Shown here: one piece after another, positions 1-5,787 of the stretch | Layout of the letters: every line of letters begins with the position of its first letter | Numbering within the stretch: the first letter of the stretch is position 1 | Assembly (NCBI GenBank): GCA_024277475.1 | Contig: JAJRVC010000681.1 | Span: 1 to 8,091, forward strand | Length of the DNA stretch: 8,091 nucleotides | Reading direction: 5' to 3' | Source: Deltaproteobacteria bacterium | GTDB taxonomy: Bacteria > Desulfobacterota > Desulfobacteria > Desulfobacterales > JAFDCJ01 | The notes under the pieces: generated by a model | What the model saw: only the letters and a program-made list of their open reading frames with translations | What the model was told of the DNA's origin: nothing | Database searches by the model: none | Position numbers and translations under genes: made by a program

Positions 1-1
1 C

Positions 2-295
2 CTAGGCTCTCGACGCATCCAAGCGGGACAACAACACATACTGACCACAGTATCGGACCATGGCCCGGGTATACCATTAAAATCCCAGCAAGCTATTTTT
101 GATAAATTCTTTACCATCAAATCCAAAGATCGAAATGGAAGAAGGGGGGTAGGCCTGGGCCTGGCATATTGTAAACAAGCGATTGAAGCTCACGCGGGTT
201 TCATATGGGTGGAATCACCTCTCACAAATGAGGACGCAGGTCGGCACCAAGGGTGTCGGTTTTATTTCATCTTGCCAGTCGACTCCGTTGAATAG
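2..295 (+). CDS. Sensor histidine kinase, C-terminal ATP-binding domain (5' partial)
   Basis: The open frame enters at the left edge and ends at TAG 293-295, leaving 97 residues. It carries the end of a GHKL (HATPase_c) ATP-binding lobe. The G1 box reads DHGPGIP (visible residues 19-25, ADP-binding Asp19), the F box is around IFDKFF (32-37), and the G2 box is GVGLGLA (49-55), followed by a helix CKQAIEAHAG and the strand FIWVES. In this family the domain binds ATP and phosphorylates a His in a dimerisation helix, which lies upstream and is not visible here; neither are the sensor domains or the N box. The protein ends about 20 residues after the last conserved strand, so no receiver domain is fused. 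The response regulator begins 63 bases downstream on the same strand, so the two probably form a pair. The family call is firm; the signal sensed is unknown. Confidence 0.93.
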   Translation, partial: LGSRRIQAGQQHILTTVSDHGPGIPLKSQQAIFDKFFTIKSKDRNGRRGVGLGLAYCKQAIEAHAGFIWVESPLTNEDAGRHQGCRFYFILPVDSVE

Positions 296-358
296 ACATT
301 TAACAAGATGTAAGCTACTTCCAATTATCCTTTTACGAGTATACCAGAGGATAAACTT

Positions 359-994
359 ATGAGGATTTTCCTTGCAGATGATCACCCTTTGTTGCGTACA
401 GGCTTGCGACTTAGCTTGAGCCAGGAAAAAGATATCGAGATCATAGGTGAAGCCAGTGATGGATTTAGCGCAGTCGAAAAAATCCAGGCGGACCCTCCGG
501 ATGTCTCTCTAATCGACGTGGATATGCCAGGCATGTCGGGTATCGGCGCTATCAGGATATTGTGCAAAGCCATTCCTGCAATGAAAATCCTTGTGCTCTC
601 CACATATAATGATGAAAAATATATCCGAGACGCCATGCAAGCCGGTGCGGACGGATATGTATTAAAAAATGTCGGAATCAGTGAACTTATGAGAATCATC
701 AAGTGTTTCAGTGAGGGGCAACCGATAGTATCACCCTACCTGGTAAATTTGACATTGGGCCTTGAGGCTGAGAAAAAATATTTGGAAAACACGAAATGCC
801 CGTATTTAACTCAACGAGAAAAAGAAATTCTTAAACTTATCACTGAGGGAAAAGGCAATAAAGAGATCTCCGACATTCTCTGTGTCAGTCTGGAAACAGT
901 TAAGAGTCATACAAAGAATATTTACAAGAAATTAAAGGTAAAGAATCGCGTTGAGGCTGCCATGATGGCCATGGAAAAGAAGAATATCTTTTGA
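359..994 (+). CDS. NarL/FixJ-family response regulator (REC + LuxR-type HTH)
   Basis: This is a complete 211-residue DNA-binding response regulator of normal length for the family. The receiver domain (about 1-117) has the acidic pair Asp7/Asp8, the phospho-acceptor Asp53 in LIDVDMPGMSG, the conserved Ser81 and Lys103 in GYVLKN. A linker of about 30 residues leads to a LuxR-type helix-turn-helix (about 149-203) that begins LTQREKEIL and has the recognition helix in SLETVKSHTKNIYKKL. Family members dimerise on phosphorylation and bind promoter DNA. The ATG at 359 has AGAGGA at 346-351, seven bases upstream. The gene follows the histidine kinase with a 63-base gap, so the kinase is its likely partner. 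The sugar-transport operon begins 175 bases downstream on the same strand and is a plausible target, but that is inference from position only. All key residues are intact. Confidence 0.95.
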   Translation: MRIFLADDHPLLRTGLRLSLSQEKDIEIIGEASDGFSAVEKIQADPPDVSLIDVDMPGMSGIGAIRILCKAIPAMKILVLSTYNDEKYIRDAMQAGADGYVLKNVGISELMRIIKCFSEGQPIVSPYLVNLTLGLEAEKKYLENTKCPYLTQREKEILKLITEGKGNKEISDILCVSLETVKSHTKNIYKKLKVKNRVEAAMMAMEKKNIF

Positions 995-1029
995 ACTTAC
1001 GTTCGTTGTATCACCCTTTTTTTCCACAG

Positions 1030-1048
1030 TCCCCCCCCCAATGGGGGA
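1030..1048 (+). repeat. C9 homopolymer with G5 partner, possible small hairpin
   Basis: A run of nine C (1031-1039) is separated by AAT from five G (1043-1047), so a 5-bp GC stem with a three-base loop can form; with slippage other registers are possible. A run of seven T lies just upstream (1017-1023). No U-tract follows the stem on either strand, so it is not a classical terminator for the response-regulator gene. The tract lies in the untranslated region ahead of the transport operon and is prone to slippage and to sequencing error. Confidence 0.45.
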
Positions 1049-1070
1049 GAAAATTCCCACTTTTGAGGGA

Positions 1071-1099
1071 TTGAAATAGGAAGCACGTTGTGTTGATAT
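1071..1099 (+). promoter_or_regulatory. Possible sigma70-type promoter of the sugar-transport operon
   Basis: TTGAAA (1071-1076) is followed after 17 bases by TGATAT (1094-1099), which is preceded by TG plus one base as in an extended -10 element. The -35 hexamer matches the consensus TTGACA at five of six positions and the -10 at only three of six. It is about 70 bases upstream of the first start codon of the binding-protein gene. It is the best match I see in the 995-1169 gap, but it was found by eye and AT-rich matches of this quality arise by chance. Confidence 0.3.
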
Positions 1100-1155
1100 G
1101 GTCCGGGGATGAAAGCAAAAAAATTAACCAGGTCATCCCAAAAACCCAAGGAAGA

Positions 1156-1199
1156 AAGGAGGATATATTATGGAAAAAAGGCAAGGAGGATTTACTATG
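1156..1199 (+). repeat. Duplicated ribosome-binding-site/start unit
   Basis: Two 17-base copies, 1156-1172 and 1183-1199, match at 15 of 17 positions. Each contains AAGGAGGA followed by an AT-rich spacer and ATG. They are 27 bases (nine codons) apart, so both ATG codons are in the same frame, and both have identical seven-base spacing from AAGGAGG to ATG. Together they give the solute-binding protein two equally good translation starts, at 1170 and 1197. Similarity stops upstream of each AAGGAGGA. Confidence 0.75.
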
Positions 1200-2750
1200 C
1201 GCTCTGGGTTGTGGGTATCACTATTGCGAGCCGCTCTCTGTTGGTTAGTGACGGCTGTTGCAGTAGTACCTGCATTCGCGCAGACGAATTATGTTGAAAA
1301 GTACCCGATCTTTGGAACCCATGAGGGTCCATACTCTTATGCGGAAATCGACAAGAAGGACTACTCGGGAATTACGCTCAACGCCATAACGCTGGCCCCG
1401 CCGGTTATGGGTGGACCCACCATTCTTCATGCGAAACAGTTTGAGGAGTTGACCGGTGCTAAGGTTAACGTCGTCGCAGTACCGTTTTCCCAACTCTACG
1501 CCAAAGTCATGACGCCTTTCTTGACAGGTATCGGGGCTTACGATGCCATCATATTCCCGCCTAACTGGTCGGGTGATATCATGGGCGGTGGCTATCTCGA
1601 GCAGGTTCCCGAAAAGATGCTGAAGTCGTCTCAGTGGGAAGAGGTTATTCAAGTCTATAAATATTTGCAAACCTGGGGGGGTAAGGTTTATGGCGTTCCG
1701 ATCGACGGCGATAAACATTTCCTGGCGTACCGTCGGGATGCGATTGATGTGCCCAAATACCAGGCTAAGTTTAAAAAAAAGTATGGGTATGATCTACGAC
1801 CTCCCCAGACCTGGGACGAATATCGCGACGTTGCCGAGTTCTTCAATGATTGGGACTGGGATGGTGACGGCGTGAAGGAGTACGGCGCAAGCGAGATGAC
1901 TCAACGGGACGCCCAACTCTTCTGGCAGTTCATCGTGCGTGCGGCGCCTTACGTCCAACACCCTGACGTAAAGGGTGGTTTCTTCTTCGATGTGGAAACA
2001 ATGACGCCGCTTATCAATACCCCGGGTTTTGTTCAGGCGCTAGAGGATATGATTGAAATCCAGAAATTTTACCCGCCGGGCGGGAAAAACTTCAGCTTGT
2101 CTGATGTGATCTTTTCTTTTGGCGGCGGACAGACAGCGCTTCAGGCGAACTGGGATGATGCGTTTATCCAGGCGATGGAGAATGACTCCCCCATCCGCAA
2201 TAAAGTCAACGCCACTATGGCCCCGGGGGCCAAGAAGGCCTGGAACCGGAAGACAAAAAAATGGGATGATTACCCCGAGATTAACCGTGCTCCCTATCTT
2301 GCGTGGGGAGGCTGGATCACCGGCGTCCCGAAGACGAGTAAGAACAAGGAAGCCGCTTTCGATTTCCTGGGCTTTCTGTCAAACAACGCAAACGAGCAAC
2401 ATGACTTGACCGTCGGGCGTTATGGTGTGAACCCGTACCGCACCAATGATTTCAATCCGGATTTTTGGATCGATAAAGCCGGCTTCGACCCTGAGGTCGC
2501 TAAGGGCTACACCGATGCCCTCAGTTATACGCTAAACCACCCCAACCGCGTGTTCGACCTGCGTATTCCGGGCAACCAACTGTACGTGAATGCACTGGCA
2601 ACAGCAGTCTCTGAGGCGCTTGCCGGCAATTTGAAACCCCAGGAAGCGCTGGACAAGGCCGCCAAAGAGTGGGATAAGATAACACACCGCGTCGGTTTCG
2701 ACCAGCAGAAAAATGCTTACCAAGAGATCGTGAACCTGGAAGGCAAGTAG
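1170..2750 (+). CDS. Periplasmic sugar-binding protein of CUT1 ABC importer (SBP family 1)
   Basis: This is a secreted extracellular solute-binding protein that should deliver a carbohydrate to the permease pair encoded next. From ATG 1170 it has 526 residues; from the in-frame ATG 1197 it has 517. Both starts have an ideal ribosome binding site. The second gives a more typical Sec signal peptide: short basic start, hydrophobic core to about residue 33, and likely cleavage after Ala-Phe-Ala (35-37), before Gln38. No lipobox Cys is present, so it is probably soluble in the periplasm. Family-1 features include FEELTGAKVNVV (91-102) and VYGVPID (173-179), the GGW(I)TGVPKTSKNKEAAFDFL stretch around 380-400, and a C-terminal helix region near 475-500. 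An Asp-rich loop, DWDWDGDGVKEYG (227-239), resembles a calcium-binding turn. The protein is longer than the usual 400-440 residues. Substrate unknown; a sugar, oligosaccharide or polyol is likely from the neighbouring CUT1 permeases and sugar kinase. Confidence 0.93.
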   Translation: MEKRQGGFTMRSGLWVSLLRAALCWLVTAVAVVPAFAQTNYVEKYPIFGTHEGPYSYAEIDKKDYSGITLNAITLAPPVMGGPTILHAKQFEELTGAKVNVVAVPFSQLYAKVMTPFLTGIGAYDAIIFPPNWSGDIMGGGYLEQVPEKMLKSSQWEEVIQVYKYLQTWGGKVYGVPIDGDKHFLAYRRDAIDVPKYQAKFKKKYGYDLRPPQTWDEYRDVAEFFNDWDWDGDGVKEYGASEMTQRDAQLFWQFIVRAAPYVQHPDVKGGFFFDVETMTPLINTPGFVQALEDMIEIQKFYPPGGKNFSLSDVIFSFGGGQTALQANWDDAFIQAMENDSPIRNKVNATMAPGAKKAWNRKTKKWDDYPEINRAPYLAWGGWITGVPKTSKNKEAAFDFLGFLSNNANEQHDLTVGRYGVNPYRTNDFNPDFWIDKAGFDPEVAKGYTDALSYTLNHPNRVFDLRIPGNQLYVNALATAVSEALAGNLKPQEALDKAAKEWDKITHRVGFDQQKNAYQEIVNLEGK

Positions 2751-2763
2751 ATCTAATCGAAAT

Positions 2764-2797
2764 CCCATCGATGGAGGGCGTAGCCGCCATCGATGGG
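2764..2797 (+). promoter_or_regulatory. Strong intercistronic hairpin between binding protein and permease
   Basis: Perfect 11-base arms CCCATCGATGG (2764-2774) and CCATCGATGGG (2787-2797) flank 12 bases that can add an inner GGC/GCC stem around a GTA loop. Each arm also contains the 10-base palindrome CCATCGATGG, so alternative foldings or cruciforms are possible. The hairpin begins 14 bases after the binding-protein stop codon. A run of eight T (2811-2818) comes 13 bases after the stem, too far for a standard intrinsic terminator. In comparable operons such as malE-malF, an intercistronic stem stabilises the upstream mRNA so that binding protein is made in excess over permease. That role, or partial termination, is inferred here. 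Confidence 0.7.
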
Positions 2798-2803
2798 TAT
2801 TTG

Positions 2804-2809
2804 TAAGGA
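2804..2809 (+). promoter_or_regulatory. Ribosome binding site that fixes GTG 2820 as permease start
   Basis: TAAGGA lies ten bases before GTG 2820. The spacer is almost entirely a run of eight T. The upstream in-frame ATG at 2793 has no ribosome binding site and sits inside the 3' arm of the intercistronic hairpin, so GTG is the better start. Confidence 0.65.
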
Positions 2810-2819
2810 CTTTTTTTTA

Positions 2820-3698
2820 GTGACCGACTCCCCCGTAAAATATGTATTCGTTTTACCAGGTGTTCTTACCATGATTGCGATCGTGGTTTTTCCCGTAGGC
2901 TATGCGATACGTATGAGCCTCTCTTCCTGGGAAATTTCTGCATTCGGATCTGGTTTGGATTTTATCGGATTAACGCAATATGCAGCAGTTTTGCAGGATA
3001 CCCGCTTCTGGCATTCCCTTTTAGTTACCTTCATTATCGTTTTTTTTGCAGTTTCACTGGAATATATTGTCGGCCTTTGCCTGGCTTTAATTCTGACTGT
3101 TGAACTGCGAGGCCGGAGGGTCTTTCGCGTCATTTTTCTGGTGCCCATGATGGTGACAGCCGTTATAATGGCATTGGTATGGAGAACGGTTCTTAACGAA
3201 TCCATTGGACCGATAAATGACATTCTCATACGACTTTCGCTTCCCGGAATTCCCTGGCTTTCTGATAACACCATCGCCTTGATATCGATCATACTGGTCG
3301 ATTTTTGGCAATGGACTCCGTTTATGTTTATTATATTACTTGCCGGCCTTTTATCTCTTCCACAAGATCCATACGAAGCTGCTGTAATCGACGGTGCTTC
3401 TTCCTGGCAGGTTTTCAGGTACATTACGTTTGAATTGCTTTACCCCGTGTCCGTGGCTGTTTTGTTGATACGCACAATTGAAGCTTTCAAGATCATGGGT
3501 ACAATCTTCGTCCTTACCTCCGGGGGGCCGGGCACGTCCACAGAAACGTCTTCCTATTATATTTGGATACGTGGTTTGAAAGAGTTTCAACTGGGTTACT
3601 CATCCGCTATGGCCTTCACCTACCTGGTTATCTTAACCATCGGTCTCATAATTTTCTCAAAACTATTACGCAAACGCATCAGCACCAGGGAACGGTAA
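2820..3698 (+). CDS. CUT1 ABC transporter permease, MalF/UgpA type
   Basis: This integral inner-membrane subunit forms half of the sugar channel. From GTG 2820 it has 292 residues, normal for single-domain MalF/UgpA-type permeases; the longer frame from ATG 2793 would add nine residues with no ribosome binding site. Six hydrophobic segments are visible at about 8-30, 66-93, 103-122, 150-180, 205-225 and 262-282. The cytoplasmic EAA loop reads EAAVIDGASSWQVF (Glu186-Ala-Ala, Gly192) and docks onto the ATPase. The segment FVLTSGGPGTSTET (230-243) is the typical MalF-subfamily motif before the last membrane segment. The N terminus lacks the long extension of enterobacterial MalF. It is followed after only two bases by the second permease, so the two are probably translationally coupled. 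GC content is visibly lower than in the preceding binding-protein gene. Confidence 0.94.
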   Translation: MTDSPVKYVFVLPGVLTMIAIVVFPVGYAIRMSLSSWEISAFGSGLDFIGLTQYAAVLQDTRFWHSLLVTFIIVFFAVSLEYIVGLCLALILTVELRGRRVFRVIFLVPMMVTAVIMALVWRTVLNESIGPINDILIRLSLPGIPWLSDNTIALISIILVDFWQWTPFMFIILLAGLLSLPQDPYEAAVIDGASSWQVFRYITFELLYPVSVAVLLIRTIEAFKIMGTIFVLTSGGPGTSTETSSYYIWIRGLKEFQLGYSSAMAFTYLVILTIGLIIFSKLLRKRISTRER

Positions 3699-3700
3699 AG

Positions 3701-4555
3701 ATGTACCAGGCGACCTTCAAAAAACGTGTCAAAGTTCTTATGTATGCAATATTGGTGTTATGGGCTATATTTGCCATGTTTCCATTCCTTTGGGCCTTTG
3801 TCACCTCTTTTAAGACTGATCAAGATGTTGTCAATGGGGCAACTTACTTTCCAGGTATTGACTTCAAACCCGTCTTATCCGCCTGGACAAACTTATTTAG
3901 TGGTGAGTCCATCCCTATCGGCGGTCCTTATTTAAATACGATTGTAATCAGTATAACAAGCTCCCTATTGGCGATGGTGATTGGATCTCTAGCCGCCTAT
4001 GGTCTGAGCCGTTTCAGATTCAGCTTTGGCAAGTTTGGAAACGATGATATTTCTTTTTGGTTTATTTCACTGCGCATCATGCCGGCAGTTGTTATCGCTA
4101 TTCCATATTTCGTTATGTTTAACTCGCTTCGTCTATTGGACACACGGATATCCCTTATCATTGTATATATCGGATATAACCTGCCACTGGTCGTGTGGCT
4201 AATGAAAGATTTTTTTGACAATATTCCAACCGAGCTCGATGAGGCGGCAATTGTTGACGGTTGTTCACATTTTGGCGCCTTTTTTCGTATTGTTGTTCCT
4301 CTCTCCAAATCGGGTCTGCTTGTTACATTTCTTTTTTGCATTATTTTCTCCTGGAGTGAGTTCATTTTCGCGCTCATTCTGACCATAAACAAATCGCAAA
4401 CCTTGCCGCTTGTGATCATCGCACGAGCTTCGACCCGCATCCCCTGGTGGGAGATCTCGGCTGCTGCTCTACTATCCATCTTGCCGGTTGCCATCTTAGC
4501 CTTTGTGATTGAGCGTTACATGATAAAAGGCACTCTCATGGGGTCATTCAGGTAG
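3701..4555 (+). CDS. CUT1 ABC transporter permease, MalG/UgpE type
   Basis: This is the second channel subunit, 284 residues from ATG 3701, partner of the preceding permease. A longer open frame reaches back to 3563 but would overlap the first permease by more than 130 bases, and the extra residues look non-membrane and unlike the family, so 3701 is preferred; AGGG at 3687-3690 with following purines is a modest ribosome binding site. Family features are an N-terminal membrane segment (about 12-34) ending FPFLWAFVTSFK, a periplasmic loop, membrane segments near 80-103, 118-142, 150-168, 205-228 and 255-272, the EAA loop EAAIVDGCSHFGAF (Glu181-Ala-Ala, Gly187), and a short charged tail after FVIERYMIKGTLMGS. 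The tail matches the MalG-type ending that contacts the ATPase. There is no sign of truncation. Substrate specificity is not readable from the sequence. Confidence 0.94.
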   Translation: MYQATFKKRVKVLMYAILVLWAIFAMFPFLWAFVTSFKTDQDVVNGATYFPGIDFKPVLSAWTNLFSGESIPIGGPYLNTIVISITSSLLAMVIGSLAAYGLSRFRFSFGKFGNDDISFWFISLRIMPAVVIAIPYFVMFNSLRLLDTRISLIIVYIGYNLPLVVWLMKDFFDNIPTELDEAAIVDGCSHFGAFFRIVVPLSKSGLLVTFLFCIIFSWSEFIFALILTINKSQTLPLVIIARASTRIPWWEISAAALLSILPVAILAFVIERYMIKGTLMGSFR

Positions 4556-4567
4556 AGGAGGAGATCA

Positions 4568-4603
4568 ATGAACCTCGCCGCGGCAAGCCTCGGGGTATCT
4601 TAA
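4568..4603 (+). CDS. Possible 11-residue leader or remnant ORF
   Basis: Immediately after the MalG-type stop codon lies a near-ideal ribosome binding site, AGGAGG (4556-4561), six bases before ATG 4568. The frame is only 11 residues (MNLAAASLGVS) and ends at TAA 4601-4603. The following kinase gene has its own start and ribosome binding site 90 bases further on. The ORF could be a leader peptide, or the start of a gene whose body has been lost or displaced. Nothing shows that the peptide has a function. Confidence 0.25.
   Translation: MNLAAASLGVS
4572..4596 (+). repeat. Imperfect GC-rich stem-loop between permease 2 and kinase genes
   Basis: ACCTCG (4572-4577) can pair with CGGGGT (4591-4596) through five Watson-Crick pairs and one G-U pair around a 13-base GC-rich loop containing CCGCGG. 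It is a GC-rich island in otherwise AT-rich intergenic DNA and has the look of a dispersed intergenic repeat, but only one copy is seen in this window. No T-tract follows, so it is not a standard terminator. Confidence 0.35.
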
Positions 4604-4692
4604 AAAGTAAAATTAATTTTGTTGCAGCAAACTACGGGGAATTAGACCCTAAAAATGATTAAATGATTGAGTTAGCCGGAGAAGGATAAAAA

Positions 4693-5652
4693 ATGACTTC
4701 AAAGTTGGATGTTATCGGTTTGGGGACCAACGCCATTGACCAAGTCATTCAGCTCTATCGCATACCTGATGCAAATGCCAAGGTCGTATGTCCACCGCAG
4801 AAGTATAATCTGTTCAATGGAGGTGTGATGGGCAATACCTTGACTGGTCTATCCCGATTAGGACTGAAGACCGGCTATCTGGGCAAGCTTGGTGACGATA
4901 ACTTTGCGGCTATGATCCGGAAATCATGCATGGATAATGGTATTGACTTGAGCCATTGCAAGATCGTCCCGGGAAAGCATTCAGCCTGGACGTGGATTGT
5001 CGTGGGTGCTGATGGAGAGAGATCAATCGTTCTCTTTCCCAACGTCCTCACGGAAGTCGATGAGGCCTTTATCGCCGAGTCCTCCAAATATATACATTCG
5101 TGTCGTCTCCTTCATGTTGAAGGTTCGGAGATGCGTCTGAACCCATTTATTAAAGGGGCAAAAATTGCAAAGTCTACGGATATACCAATCGCCTTCGATC
5201 TTGATATTCCGGCATCTGATTTTACCGAGGATCTCGGTTTGGCGACGATGGACGAATTGGAGGAGATGATATCATTATGTGATCTCTTCATACCATGTAT
5301 CGGGGGTGCACAGGATCTTACCCAAAAGGATCATCCCCTTGATATGGCGGTTGCTCTACTCGAAAAATACAAGGTTCCCAGTGTTGCCATATCCCATGGC
5401 TCTGAAGGCTGTTTTGTAGCAACGGAGAAAGAGGCTTTTCAAAGTCCGGCATTCAGGATTGATCCTGTTGACGGCACCGGCTCTGGAGACGCGTTCCACG
5501 CCGGTATGATCTTTGGATTTCTCAAAGGATGGGAAATGAGAAAGACCGCCAGGTTTGCTAATGCTTGTGGAGCATTAAATACAATAAAGTTAGGGGCGCG
5601 CAGTGGCATGTGTTCCGAGGATGATGTCAGACGTTTTATGACGAATAACTAA
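4693..5652 (+). CDS. PfkB-family carbohydrate kinase
   Basis: This is a cytoplasmic ribokinase-fold sugar kinase of 319 residues, a normal length, which should transfer phosphate from ATP to the imported sugar or a product of it. ATG 4693 has AAGGA at 4682-4686, six bases upstream. The N-terminal strand IGLGTNAIDQ (8-17) supplies the substrate-contacting Asp16. The Gly-rich substrate motif is NGGVMGNTLTGLSRLG (42-57), with the usual Asn at 48 but without the common GGKGAN wording. Near the C terminus the anion-hole and catalytic signature DGTGSGDAF (260-268) places the catalytic base at Asp266. Ribokinase, fructokinase, 2-keto-3-deoxygluconate kinase and 6-deoxy-6-sulfofructose kinase all share this fold, and I cannot choose among them. 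Its place between the permease and ATPase genes argues that it acts on the transported substrate. Confidence 0.92.
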   Translation: MTSKLDVIGLGTNAIDQVIQLYRIPDANAKVVCPPQKYNLFNGGVMGNTLTGLSRLGLKTGYLGKLGDDNFAAMIRKSCMDNGIDLSHCKIVPGKHSAWTWIVVGADGERSIVLFPNVLTEVDEAFIAESSKYIHSCRLLHVEGSEMRLNPFIKGAKIAKSTDIPIAFDLDIPASDFTEDLGLATMDELEEMISLCDLFIPCIGGAQDLTQKDHPLDMAVALLEKYKVPSVAISHGSEGCFVATEKEAFQSPAFRIDPVDGTGSGDAFHAGMIFGFLKGWEMRKTARFANACGALNTIKLGARSGMCSEDDVRRFMTNN

Positions 5653-5787
5653 AGGCTTCAAGGAGAAGATTTAGAAGATATATATATGCCCCGGTTACAA
5701 AAAAGTTAGGCCCAACATCGGAAAAATAGGCGGTTATGTAAAGAGCTTCTGACCTTATATTCATAAAAAGATTTTTAGGACATCATA

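Noticed and set aside
1079..1098. Sigma54-like promoter (AAGCACG followed by GTTGAT)
   Set aside because: The essential GG and GC elements are imperfect and the spacing is off by one, and the nearby regulator is NarL-type rather than a sigma54 activator.
1109..1297. 62-residue + strand ORF overlapping the start of the binding-protein gene
   Set aside because: It has no ribosome binding site, overlaps both strong initiation units and the signal-peptide region in another frame, and its repeated IYY segments simply reflect the duplicated ribosome-binding-site unit.
3563..3700. 46-residue N-terminal extension of the second permease
   Set aside because: It overlaps the first permease gene in another frame, is not membrane-like, and ATG 3701 matches the family start.
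4609..4620. 12-base palindrome AAAATTAATTTT
   Set aside because: Low-complexity AT sequence, likely to arise by chance in this AT-rich gap; no paired site or spacing supports an operator.
5686..5709. Seven-codon ORF after the kinase gene
   Set aside because: The only ribosome binding site is 20 bases away and the frame is too short to support.
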